Positions 24,263 to 37,000 of a DNA stretch of 64,000 nt are shown here, in pieces. The stretch is from Bretschneidera sinensis (taxonomy: Eukaryota; Streptophyta; Magnoliopsida; Brassicales; Akaniaceae). The position numbers and the translations under genes were made by a program. The notes under the pieces are model-generated. The model made no database searches, was not told where the DNA came from, and was given only the letters and a program-made list of their open reading frames with translations. How positions within the stretch are numbered: the stretch's first letter is position 1; each line of letters starts with the position of its first letter. The stretch is from contig CM043700.1 in NCBI GenBank assembly GCA_023935145.1, positions 26,258,001-26,322,000 on the forward strand, written 5' to 3'.

Positions 24263-25614
24263 ATGAAGGGTAAAGTGGTATGTAAAAAAAAGTTAGTCCC
24301 AACTGATGGGATTAAGTCTGTCCCAGGTTAGGACAGATTTTGTGGAATATGGATTAGTTTTGTCCCTCGTTATTTCAAAATGTACAATAAAAAAATGCAA
24401 ACCTAACATAAACAAGGGATCGAGGGATTAGATTAGTACTATCCAATCTCTGTAACAGATACCAAACATGTCCCAAAGACTATGGATTTAAAAGTGCAAC
24501 TAAGTAGAAACCTTCTTTAGCATTTGATAAAATAACAATAAAAATTATATTTTTTAAAAACAAAAATTATTTTATAAAATTATTTTTTTATAAATGCTTG
24601 ACATTATTTTTATTTATAAAAACAAAAATTATTTCATAAAATCTCTTAAACTTGTTTAAGCTGAACATTCTCACTCACAAATTATCAAGTGACAGAAAAT
24701 AAATAAATAAAACATTTTACCACTGAAATTTACTAATGACTTTTCTAAAAGTTTACCGGTGAATTTTTTTAAAATAATAAATTTCCATTTCGAATATGCC
24801 AACTTGTTTCAATAGCATTGTTGAAAATATAAATATCGCAAAATTTGCATGAATATGCTACCAATAATTTGAACTCATTAATCGTCTACCCATACTGTAC
24901 ACTTACAGAAAAAAAATAATAATAATAATTGTCACTGTAAGTTATCAATGAATTTTCTTGCATGATCAGTGAATATTTTTTAAATGAATCATGTGTCCAT
25001 CTCAAATATGCCATCTCGTTATTTGAAATAATAATGAAATGTTTTGATATAATTAATTATGTTTCTTGTAGCATGACTTAAATTTTGATTAGTCGAGTGA
25101 GATCACTCTTTTGGTTTCAAACATTATTTTTCTGTAAGGGAACATTATTATTCTAACTAATATTTGCCTTCAATCACGTAGAAAACAATATTTATAAAAA
25201 ATAAAAAAAAAACCTCACTAATTATGATCTTATCTCTCAGTTAACAAACCTCTTAATTTTAGTGAACATCTTTATCTTCAAATGGTTAAGAATATATTCG
25301 TAGACAACAAAGAGATCTACAGTCAAATAAAGTTTATTTGGGGTCTATTTGGTCTACCTTATGTTTCGGTCATAGGGATTTAAAAATAATTTTAAAACAA
25401 TTATGAGTAAAAATACGTTAAATTGAATAAATTGTGTTAAAAATATTGTCAAACTAAAGTGTAAAAATTTGTGCATTTGATTGATAAGTTCTAAAAATGC
25501 TTTTAAAATAAAAATTACCAAAAAAAATATATTAATATAGGTTGACTATTTAGATGCATGTATGATTTTCTTCTAATCAATTTGACTTTTGTACTTGTGT
25601 TGTGATTCACAATT
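24263..25614. other. AT-rich intergenic spacer
   Basis: No gene seen. The part to about 24480 (GGGATTAGATTAGTACTATCC and neighbouring text) may belong to the same mobile unit as the 52-bp repeat. A stretch at about 25340-25560 resembles 59620-59870 (shared TTTAAAAATAATTTT and GATAAGTT motifs), suggesting a dispersed repeat family. Confidence 0.3.
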
Positions 25615-26345
25615 TGAGCGTATCTCACATTGAAAATAAAGTGAATATTTGAAGGATAAATATATGACGGTGAAACTAGAATCCATCGGTTTAAGATTTT
25701 AGGTTCATATAATCTCTGACATTATATGTTTGAGCTTTTGTGTGATGAACTCTCCAAATCTAAATTTCTCATCAACTTGAGTTCTCATATCTAACAAGTG
25801 GTATCAAAATCGATGATTTCGACCAAACGTTAAGATCATGTAGTTAAACTCAACGGTGCTCACATTTAGTCGGACAACAATGGAAGCTCAAGGAACTCGT
25901 GTGGCACGAGCAAAGTTATTTGTGTAGCGAGTTTGTTTAATTCATAAGTTTGGATTGCTTTTCTAACACATCTAGGAGAAGTATGGATGGCTCACAAGAT
26001 GAAGTCTACAAAGCTCGATTGTTGAAAATCAATGTGTAGTTATCTAATGCAGATAAAAGAATATTTTTCTAATGTCATCTAAGAGTTTGGAGTAGTGTAA
26101 ACATGATCGTAAGGAAGATCTTACTGATCCACATGTGAAAGAATGAGCTTTAAAGTTCACATGTGAGTGTATCTCACATTAAAAATAAAGTGGATATTTG
26201 AATGACATATATATGGCGGTAGAACCAAAACTCCTAAATTTAATTTTTTGGGTTGATAGGATCCCAACTTTATATATTTTGGCTTTTGTGTGGTAGACTC
26301 TCTAAGTCCAAAGTTTCTTTTCAACTTGAGTTCTCATGTCTAACA
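25615..26345 (+). mobile_element. TRIM-like miniature LTR retrotransposon (731 bp)
   Basis: Two direct terminal repeats of equal length (182 bp; 25615-25796 and 26164-26345) start TGAG and end CTAACA. Right after the first repeat, with a 2-bp spacer, comes TGGTATCAAAATCG, a close match to the plant initiator-Met-tRNA primer-binding site TGGTATCAGAGC. The 367-bp interior has no long open frame. This is the layout of a terminal-repeat retrotransposon in miniature. The LTRs have clearly diverged and no matching target duplication is visible, so it is old. Confidence 0.65.
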
Positions 26346-28545
26346 ACTTATATAATAAAAAAAATAACAAAATTATTATTATTGTTGAATAATAATAATA
26401 AAAATACAATAATCTCGAATGACAAAATTGCTAATTAATATTTAATGGTTATATCTTTGTAATTACAATTAGGATTTTAAAGGAGAAAAATATTAATTCC
26501 AAATTGTATCCCAAATTGAGCTCGGGTTTAAATTCTATTGCAATTAAAAGTCAATTAAATAATCACACATTTTGTCTGAACTAATTAATGGCTCACAAAA
26601 TGTATATATGATTTTGAAAAAATTCATATTATGTATAATTAGTTTTACAATTTAATTTTTAAAATAATATATTCAAAATAGTGTTTAGTCTAGTTTTTGC
26701 TTTTCGATAATAAAAACTGTCACAGGAATTAAACCAAAGGAATGTTTGATTAATCAACAAAAATGAATCTTTGATTTTTGCTTTTAACTATTTGCATGTG
26801 TGTATATAATTCACACGCAAACAAGCGTATATCAATTATGAGTGTTTTACATGGAATGTTGTGATTAAAGTTAATTGAATGTTATGATTAAAGTTAATTG
26901 CCCTTTACATGTCAAATTCATAAAAGGTATAATCAAAGCATATCCACTTCACAACCAAAAGAAAAGGTTTCATGTTCAAAATTTTGACAAATTATATATC
27001 AACCTTTACCTATAATGTGATGTTACTAATGTTGCACAGTATTAATTCTAGGAGTGTTGTAACACTTTGGTGTCGAGGATGATATGAGAAGTATGAGTCA
27101 TATCTTAGAAAAAGATCCTAAATGGCCATATAATTTTGATATTGCAATTGGATTTGGGCGCCTACTTTCATAACAACAGAGCTGTAAAAGTTGAAAAAAA
27201 ATATCCTTCACTTTATGCAGGAGCAGAGTACAACTGTATGCCTTACTCTTGGAACATATGCTTTGCTTTTGACTACAACAGGAGATTGTTAAAACCTGAG
27301 GGAAGTCTGTGTGGCACTCATTTATTTACCATTGCTACACATTTTAGATAAATTTTAAAAGAGGTGAGCAATGCCTTAAGATGCAGTGCTTTGTGCAAAT
27401 AATAGGGCCTACGTTATGTCATCACACCACTTTATTTTGCATCGTGACAGGAAACTCATCATCTAATTATTTTTGCCTTTTATTTTTATGGAGGTTAGAG
27501 GACCTCACTAGCTTCAAAATCAACTATAGATAGGATGAAGAAAGGTTTTGTGTCCAATCGGGATCCGACTTCTCAACTCGGAATTAGATTTAAAGAGATT
27601 TTACCTTAAGAAGATAAAGATAAAAACAGTAAAAAAATTGATTGATTTGAAAATAAAGTTTGAGATGATATTCTTCAATTTTTTAATTTTCAAATCCGAT
27701 TTTTAACTTATGATATGTTATATGTTTTTGTTTATGAATACATTAATATAACATATTTATTGTTATTTTTTACATGTATTTAATAATATTTAAAAAAATA
27801 ATTTTTTTTGTTACATAAATGAAAGTGAGAGCAAGAGTTTAACTTCTCCAAAATTCAAATCAATAACGAAAATAAGTGGTAAAAAAATATCACTAAAATC
27901 TATAATAAAAAAAGCATTTTGTTTTTAAATTCGCTCTATTATCATCTCGTTTTAAATTGAATTTAAAAAACCGAGAGGCCCGAACGTTTTTCCTAAAATC
28001 ATGTTGGATTATGAGAATTTTTTTTTTAAAATATTGAATTGGAATACGAGTATTAAGGAGCGATGAATAAATGAAACGGAAGTTTTGAAAGACAAAACTG
28101 GTCAATCATGCTGACCATTTGGGACTAAAAGATTCCTCCTCATGAGTTTTGACAGTAGATTCCCAGCATCATGAGGTGACTTACGTTTTTTTAGACTAAA
28201 TGAATTCACTTTTATAAGGCATTATTAGTGATTGGACCTTGTGATTCCCCACTAATTTGTCCGTCCTAATGGAGAGGGGCAAGTAATGCAAACCACATAG
28301 GGGGCAAAACAATTTACGTACTCCCATCATTATTACTTTTTTGAGTTTTCACCCTTTTTTTTCTCCTTGTATTTTTGCCCTTTTCACTAACATTCTTTTT
28401 GCTTCAACGATGAGATAAGAAATGTTATACTTTTGGTGACTGATGAGTGGGTGAGATCTTTGTAATCATTATGTGGTGGAGACAAGAAACCCTAAAAACC
28501 AGATCAGCTGAGTGTTGTATTTGTTCTACCCTTTTGTTTGCTAAT
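26346..28545. other. AT-rich intergenic spacer
   Basis: No supported gene. A plus-strand open stretch at 27061-27351 has no recognisable domain and is judged non-coding. The remainder is low-complexity A/T sequence. Confidence 0.35.
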
Positions 28546-29130
28546 GGCCAGTCTGTCTACTTTTGGTTTGACCATTGGGTGGGTATAATTGTAATATTGA
28601 AAGTTTTGTTGAGGGCCCTTTTACTCTTATTGAGAGCAATTTGAATGCGAATGATTTCATGAGTCCTCAGGGATGGAGTTTTGTAAAAATTTCCTTAACT
28701 CTTCCTGATTACCTTACTTTACAGATCAAAGCTTCTATTTTTCAACCCTCCTATGTTAATTCTGAAAAAACTGCTTGGAATGGAAGCCCTGAAGGTCACT
28801 TTGAAACCATTTATGATTAGTTGCTTACCCTTTGATTGAGAACCTTGATTTGGACCTCGTTTCTGCTCTACTGCTTATTTCAAAAATCTCAATACTCTTC
28901 CAAAAACCCAATACTTCCTTTGGTTGGCTAACCAAACTCTCATGCAAAGCCCATCACCATCGCATTGGTTTATTGACAATGATCTATCTGTTCCTTTTGC
29001 AACTCCATTTCTGAATCTGTTTTACTCATATTTAGGGATTATCCTCCCACCGAAGCAATTTAGCATTCCATTTGTTGTACTAGCTCCTTTTTCTTTAATG
29101 CTCATACTCTCTTTTGGATCCTTGTAACGC
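28546..29130 (+). pseudogene. LINE (L1-type) reverse-transcriptase C-terminal remnant
   Basis: In shifting plus-strand frames the translation resembles the zf-RVT region of plant LINE polyproteins: NGQSVYFWFDHWVG near 28546-28585, then a WSFVKISLTLPDYLTLQIKA block near 28675, TAWNGSPEGHF near 28770 and FLWLANQTLM near 28918. Stops and frameshifts break it, and no upstream RT core or poly-A tail was found. A non-LTR retrotransposon fragment is the best explanation. Confidence 0.55.
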
Positions 29131-29338
29131 CTCTTCCAAACAAAAAACTCATTCGGTCGTTTAAAAGGGATTTCATCTTTTGTTATTTTGAAAGGTTAAA
29201 AAATTTATGATGTCTCGTTATTATCGGTGTAGGTTTACGAGGGACATTTTCGAGTGATATATTATCTTAACACAAAACTAAAACAACGGATAATTTGAAC
29301 CATCGTTTATTAAAGTTAAGGGGCCAAATCCATTGATA

Positions 29339-29620
29339 TTGGTCTGCAAGAGATTCGTGATGAGATTCTGATACAACAATTCATATTAAACAAGCAACAA
29401 TTATAATTAAGGCTTTTCATGTGTACACGAGAGATCGCATTAATTACTTTTTATATATGAATTGACAATATTTCATTCATTTCGTCTTTCTATTCAAACA
29501 ATACATTGTGACATGTGTAAAATATCATACGCGTTCATATTTTTGTTAAATTCTAATGGTACTTTTAACATAGGGATCTTATTAATATTTTGAAAAAAAT
29601 ATAGAATGTTAATCATAAAA
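29339..29620. repeat. Direct repeat A (about 280 bp)
   Basis: Runs from TTGGTCTGCAAGAGATTCG to GTTAATCATAAAA and matches 30370-30654 in the same orientation with scattered differences. The two repeats bracket the duplicated AGO10-leader-intron segment. They could begin TG and end CA, but no primer-binding site or target duplication supports calling them LTRs. Confidence 0.85.
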
Positions 29621-29623
29621 GCC

Positions 29624-30369
29624 TGGGATTGTTACGAGGAACAATCCAGTAAACACTGAAGAGTCTCTTTCCATTCAGTGGATTTTATGGACCGTGATAT
29701 GTGGAGTGGTCCAACCAACCAAAACCTTGTTAACTGGGTCAACCCATTAGAGTTGGAACAAAAAAAAATAAAGATCCAGAGTATAATTTTTCAAAATTTA
29801 ATTACCAATTAAACTCTTGAATTTATTAAAAAATGAAACTCTTGAATTCTCCTGACTAGAGGAGGATTGTAGTTGAGCCGAGCCGAGCGTTGAAGAGAGC
29901 CCGAGCTCTGTTTATGAGTAAAAATCTTATTTAAGTCGAACTCGAGTTAAGAAAATTGAACTCAAGCTTAACTTGTAAAGTGAAATTCAAACTCGAGTCG
30001 AGCTTTTCGAGTCGAATTTTTTAAATAAAATAATAAATATGTATTTTTGAAATAAAATAAATAAATGAATATTTTTATAATATATAAAAAAATAAATATA
30101 ATATATAATATTTATTTAATTTATTAATTAAATAGAATTGATTTGCAAGCCAAATTAGTCAAATTTGACATTGCTCGAACTCGAGTTCAAGTTCAACTCA
30201 ATAAGCTAATCGAGCCAAAATCATAGCTCGAGCTCGAGCTCAATCTAATTTACTTTCAAGTCCATCTTTTTGAATCGAATCGAGCCGAGCCGAACCGAGC
30301 TAATCTGTTTGACTCAATTTCACCCCTACTCTCAGAACTTAACATGAGTTATTAACATTTTGATGGATC
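29624..30369. repeat. Second copy of the AGO10-leader-intron segment
   Basis: Matches 19857-20595 along its whole length in the same orientation. It includes a second copy of the MITE-like block at 29858-30327, which begins AGAGGAGGATTG and ends with CACCCCT followed by ACT. It lies upstream of the RRM gene, between the two direct repeats. Confidence 0.85.
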
Positions 30370-30654
30370 TTGATCTGCGAGAGATTCGTGATGAGATTCT
30401 AGTACAACAATTTGTATTAAACAAGCAACAATTATTACTAAGGCTTTTCATGTGTATACGAGAGAGTCAATAATGCATTAATTACTTTTTATATATGATG
30501 AACATTTCATTCATTTCATCTCTACTGTTCAAACAACACATTGTGACACGTGTAAAATATCATACGTGTTCATATTTCTGTTAAATTCTAATGGTGCTTT
30601 TAACATAGGGATCTTATTAATATTTTGAAAAAATACAGAATGTTAATCATAAAA
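30370..30654. repeat. Direct repeat B (about 285 bp)
   Basis: Partner of 29339-29620. It begins TTGATCTGCGAGAGATTCG-like sequence and ends GTTAATCATAAAA. It abuts the presumed promoter of the RRM gene. Confidence 0.85.
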
Positions 30655-31039
30655 ATTAAAAGTTTACGGTCCAGATTAAAAATACAAATCCCAATTATGT
30701 AAAATCACTTTTAAAAGCATATATGGGCTTCTTGCTGGATCCCAAATCCACTACCCATATACGTCTGTTGGTGACCCAGGAGACGAGGCCCATTATATCT
30801 GACCTCTTGTCTCTTTCTAATTGTCCCCACAAGAAGAAATAAAAGTAAAAAGGAGCCCTCCTCTTCTTTGTAAAGTCCTTTGCCTTTGGTTTGGCTTTCC
30901 AACAAAAACAGTGATACAAAGGCATACCTCTTCCTTTGAATCATTTTTGGGGAAAAAATCGTTCTTTTTTCTTTTTTGTTCGAAGAGAACTTGAAATTTA
31001 CAGAGGAAATAGCATTGGCAGTAGAGTTTGGTGAGGTAA
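30655..31039 (+). promoter_or_regulatory. Presumed promoter and 5' leader of the RRM gene
   Basis: The 385 bp before the ATG hold no repeat or other gene. The last 70 bp contain T-rich runs and GAAGAGAACTTG, consistent with a leader. No clear TATA box was seen; the assignment rests on position. Confidence 0.3.
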
Positions 31040-34000
31040 ATGACGATAGACGATGACAATTCGGTGTACGTGGGAGGGCTCCCTTACAGTGCCACCGAAG
31101 ACACCCTCCGCCGCGTCTTCAACTTATACGGTGCCGTTGTCGCCGTTAAGGTCGCTTTCTCTCATTCAGTTTTGTTTCTCTCTCTCTCTCTTTTATTTAG
31201 AAATTTTAGGCATTTAGGGTTCCTAACTTCCTATTACTGTTTCATTGTCATTTGCTTTACTAATTATTTTGGTTGAAATGTGTTTTCATGAAGAAGTAGA
31301 GCTATAAAATTATACCCATTCTGCAAGTTAGTTATGTGGATTGTTCTTATATTAAAATTGAAATCCTGAACAAGAGTGCTGATGGGTTTTGGGGATTTAT
31401 CAGTGTGCAATTGAGTACTCTGACACCTGTTAGTTTTTCAATTTGATGAGATCATTGTGTATAGCAGCAGATAAGAACAAACATTCTTGCAATTGGGTGT
31501 GTATTGTTCTTCTCTATGGTTTCCTCGGGTCTTACTATTGTTGGTAGCACGATAATCGGTGGCTCTTTGTAGTGGTTTGGTATTCAATTCTAGTGTTTGC
31601 TAGCTATGTTTATTGCGTGAACACGTGATTGTATCTGCAGACAGATGTTATTGAGTTTTGTAAACAAATTTGGCTTGCAGATTATTAATGATCAGAATAC
31701 CAGGGGAAAATGCTATGGCTTTGTGACCTTTACAAATCCTCGATCTGCAATTGATGCCATCAATGACATGGATGGCAGGGTATGTATATCCTCCCTTTTG
31801 TACTTTAAGAGTTGTTTGAAGTGTTTCTTGTGATTGTACAGAGTCTATTTTGTTTTTTAGTTCATAATTCATTTGAAATGTTAAGTTTGACGTTGTGAAG
31901 TTTGTAATCAGACTATTGATGGGCGAGTAGTGCGAGTAAACGAAGTGACAAGCAGAGGTGGAAGATCAAATTTAAGTCGAGTACGAGTTCAACATAGTGA
32001 CCGGGATAGAGGTCGAGATAGAGAGAGGGATCATTATCGTGATAGGGAGCGGCATCAGGATCAATACGGTGATAGGTCTAGAGAACGGGATCGGTCTCGG
32101 GACCATTACACAGACAAGGAAAGAGAGTACGACAATGCACGTGACCATGATAGAGTTAAGGAACATCTTTTGGATAGAGATCAATATCAAGATGGAGACC
32201 TGGAGGATAATGAACTAGAACTTAGCAGGGAATGTAAATCGAATAGGGACCGAGATAAGGGAATCAATGAATCCAATGGTTATCATAGAAGTGTTGATGA
32301 GGACAAAGATCAACAGACAAGGAGACAGAATGGGTTAGCTATATTTTCCTTTTCAAATTTGTTTGTTGCGGAAGGGCAAGTAAAGGCTGGTTATATGTTG
32401 GTTATAAACATGGAATTTGCATGATGCCTTTTGTAGCATGTTGTTAATATGTTTTTTTAAGTCATATGTACATGTCCCAGAATTATATTTTACTATTGTG
32501 ATAGTCTGTATGAAGTTTTGCTGCAAATTATTAGCCGAGGTACTTCTAGTGAGTTGAATGGCCCTGTGTAGACAAAATCAAATCGTTTTCTATTCTCATG
32601 CTGTTTCTTCATACGGTGAACAGGTTAAATTAAATCCCTAGTCAACCTAAAAAAGAAAAAGACTTCATGAAATGGATTTGCTATAAACAAAATGTTGACA
32701 TGTTTAGGCATGTTTTATTCATCCTATTTCTGTGTAAGAAGTTCCTATACAGTCGTACAGATAACGAGTTAAGGTTAGGCTTACAGAACTTAAGAATCTT
32801 ACTTTCCTAAGCTTGTTACTTGATGAATCACTGGTCACAAGAGGAGGACTACTCTAGTACTCATGGTAACTCTTACAGCAGGTAATTTAAGCTAGATTTG
32901 GTGATAATGAACTGAAAACCAATATGTAGTTGCTGCTTCTTATCCAAAAAAAAAAATATGTAGTTGCTGCTTGATTTACAGTTGCCTTGGTTAGCCTTAA
33001 CATAATGAATGTGGTAAACAGTCAAATATTGAGTCATTTCAGATGTTCACTTCTATGGTGTATGTATATATACACATTAGTTAGTAGCATCTGCCCCTTC
33101 AGGCAAAGTTGATAATGACATATAGCTTTATGCAAAGGGTTGAATTTTATTTTGCTATTTTTTTTATTTGGCAGTTCTTTAGTTAATGACCGTCGTAGCA
33201 GGGAGCTTTTCTCTGATTCAAGTCATGATTATAATGATCAGGTAAGCTTAGCGTTCTGAATTTTTCTGTGCATGCATGCATATGCTTCGCCTTTATTCAT
33301 TTTGTTCCATTATCAGGTGAAAGAACAACTGGAAGAGTCAATTCAAAGGCGTGAAGAACTTCAAAGAGAGGTTTGCCTTTTATTTATTGGCTGAATTTAT
33401 GCATCAAATTGGATATCTGATGCTGATAGATGAGTTCTAATGGTAGTTCACTTAGTTTCATGAACTTTTTTGAAAAACTACACCCCATGAATTTAATAAC
33501 ACATGCATGTGAAAACTGCCCTTCATGAACTCTGGATCAGGGTATCACCTGCAAAAGTTGATCCTTTGAACTTCGTTGTTGGGGGCAACTCTCAATTTTT
33601 CTTTGTTATTCTTGCACTATTATGTTCACAGGAAAGTATAACTAAGATTTATTGTCTTTTATCAGATTTTGCAGATGGAAGAGAGGTTAGAAGAGAAACA
33701 GCAACTTGTTTTGGATTTACAGAAGAACTCTAAGGTGTCTTTCATCCTAATTATATGGCAATCATTCTTGACCTCACGTAGTGTTTTTATATATGCTTTA
33801 CTTCTAAAAGCTGTTTGAGTTTCATTTATTCTGTTATCCCACTGATTCGGTGAATGCAGAAATTAGAGGATGCATTGATAACTGCAAAGAAGCTCTCTTC
33901 GCAGCGTAAAATGGAGTTAAAAAAGGTAATAATCTTAGTTGTTTGCTACATTGTAGTATTAAGAAATTTTGTTGGGAAGTTGCTTGGAGTGAGCTGTTGC

Positions 34001-37000
34001 GTTGTGTGCTTGTGATGTGCAGCTACATAAATGTTTCCTGCAAGTAAGAGACTACACTGAAAAACTTAAAAGCTGTGAACAGGAGCTTCAGGTTAGCCTC
34101 TTCAATCTCTAAAATCATGATGTACATGCAAACACATGGTCATCATTGTTTGTATGTAGTCAGGTTTAGGATATGGTATGGATCTAAATGGTTATGGTTT
34201 GCGTGAAACTTGTCAATGATGCTAGATGTAATTCTAGATTGTTATTTAGAGAAATTTTTGTATAGACTCGGCATCTTAGATTAGATCAATCATATGTTGC
34301 CATATCAAAAAAATTGTAGAATCTGTCGGGTATGTGAGATCTTGAAGTCTGCAAGTTTTTTGATGTTGAGACACTGGCTGGTTTGGTCTACAATCCTTGT
34401 GGTCGGCAAAGTTCAAGATCTCAAATACCAGATACACTGCAAATTTTTTGATGTGGCAAGACATGATTGGTCTTAGCCTACTAGGTAGAGTCTATGTAAG
34501 ATTTTTTTTGATATTTTACTTTTAAAAAAGGATTTTTTATTAGTAAAAGTTAGAGCTTATGCAAGAATTACTCTGTTGTTTATAATATTATGTCATGTTG
34601 ATTTTTGGTTGTGAGTGATTCTGAAACTATTGTAAGACCTATGTTGCATGTGAGCTCATGCGTGACCTTGCAAGTTTTTTGACGTGGCAAGACATATTTG
34701 GTCTAGTTTACTCGGCAGAGTCTATGCAAGAAATTACTATATTGTTTATTATAGTGTGTCATGTTGATATTGGGTTGAGTGATTTCGCCACCATTATAAG
34801 ACCCATGTTGTGATGTAGAACAGATAAGCTTTGATACCAATTGATGTAAAACAAGTAACCAAGATAGAAGAGAAATATATAGAGATGAAAAAGAGTAGAA
34901 ACAAGGAGACAGAGAGGAAAAGAGGAGAAGAATAATAGAGAGGAGGCGAAATCAGATGAAATAGGAGGCAAATGTGGAGAACTAGGGAAAGAGAAGGGAA
35001 GAACAAGAGATAAAGAGATAGGAGAGTTATCCAACGTAAGAGTTTATTCAATAATCATAATCAACCTAATTCCAACATAATAAAGATGCTTATATAGGTA
35101 CAAATCCCAAACATAATAGGAAGCCCTAAAACCCTAATAATATAAATACTACTAAAATCTATAGTATTTTCCTAAACTAAGGGCCTACGATATTACTACT
35201 TGCTCCCAATAAAAGTATATTTACAAAATAATCTGACAAGTAACCCACAATCTCAATAATCTTAATATAATCAATATTTTCTTTTCCATTATGCATCAAT
35301 TTACCCCACTTGCAAAAACTAGACCTCTAGTTTTGAAGTGATGAAGGATCATAACTTTTGATTGTTGAAGGTGCATGGCTCGTCTTGAAATTGTCTTGAT
35401 GTGGTGTCCTTGATTGAAAATAAGAATGATATCAAAAGGAGTTCTTGTGGAATTTCAAACCAAATAGGGAGACAAAATCAATAGAAAGAATGTCTCACAC
35501 ACGAATCATGTCCTCGTCCTTGCCTTGGATGTGCTTGCAATTTGTGGTCTCAACTTGCTCTATGAAGACTTCTTACTTATCCTTGGGCAGCCCAAGGTCA
35601 ATAATCTTGGCATTTTCATAATCTTGTTTCTCAGGCTAGGAGTTGAACGTTAGTAATTTCATCTGGCCTTGATTGTTCTAGAATGGAAGCACTATTGAGA
35701 AACATCGATGTGGTTCTTTAATTTTTGCCTGAGGAACACAGTTTGAAAGTTGGGCACATAGGTAACCTTGGCAAGTAATACTCAATCTCTAACTGGCAAG
35801 AGTTATCATAAATGTGATGACCATACAAATCCGTTTTAGCCCAATTGATTTAGAACAAGTAACCAAGATAGAGGAGAAATAGATAGAGGGACGTTTATTA
35901 ATGGCCAAACCCAAACATCATAGTTAATTTTCATAATTTTACATATTTTTATAGAAACAGGTCTTTCTTTTGTTTTCATAATTACCTCCTCGCCCTAGTC
36001 ATACCACATCTATTCTTGCATCTTTGACATCTTATGTTTTTATGTCAAGCTTTTCTCCAACTTCTTGAAATGTTAGCTTGTTTAGTTTGATCTTTCATTG
36101 TCCATCAATAAGAGGCATGTGCATAGCATGTGTTTTCTAAGAAAAGTTGGTCACATGCTTAAGCCTGTAAAAATATCAAGTTTTAGGGGAAAAAAATTTG
36201 GTAGTAAGGGGGTCATTTGATAAGGAATCAAATTCTATATATTATGTTTATAGAAACAGAAAAATAGAAAATAGACTCAGACTGTAGGACTTAGATGGTA
36301 GTGATTTTGGATATTATTTTTAGATTAGACTCGAAAGTTGTCTTCTTTTTAGAAAACTGGTAAAATATGTTTCCAATGGATTCTTTTTAAATCTAATCCT
36401 GAACCAGATATGCCTTAGATGATTAAATTCACAAATAGTTTCAGTTTCTAAAAATGACTAGGAGTTTATAGAAGCTTCCTTTGTTTGGTTACTATGGAAT
36501 GTACAGAGGTCATGATGAAAACTCTCTCTGTAGTCTTTTCCCTTCAAAATAAAGTTTTAGAAGAGGAATATTCCATGTGCATCATGAAAACTTGATGCAA
36601 TGCTTTATTCTCATACTTGTAGCAGTTATTGGCAAAGCATAACTGTAACTTGAGATATATATATATATTAGAATCTTATGATTCAATTCTTACGATTCGT
36701 TTCGATTAATGATCTAAACGATTCGAATTGGTATGCCGAATCGGAGTTACTCCTGAATCAAAGCCGAATCTACGATTCGTTTCAATTCGTACGATTCAGT
36801 AAAACTTACAACCTTTTTTAAAAAATATTATAGAAAAAAGGTTTAAGACAAGATATTTAAGATTAAAATAAACATAGTTCATTAGTTTATCTCTTTTATA
36901 AGTTATTCTAAAAATCTAGGATTTTTAAGACTTTTTGTAATGAAACAAACAAATCTATCGATTTCAATCCATAATTGTATTATTTATTTAGTAATACTAT

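Noticed and set aside
27061..27351. Open stretch in the 27-kb spacer
   Set aside because: Compared by memory with common plant families and transposon proteins with no match; no splice or promoter support.
29339..30654. Direct repeats A and B as LTRs of a small retrotransposon
   Set aside because: No primer-binding site, polypurine tract or target duplication is visible, and the interior matches AGO10 intron DNA.
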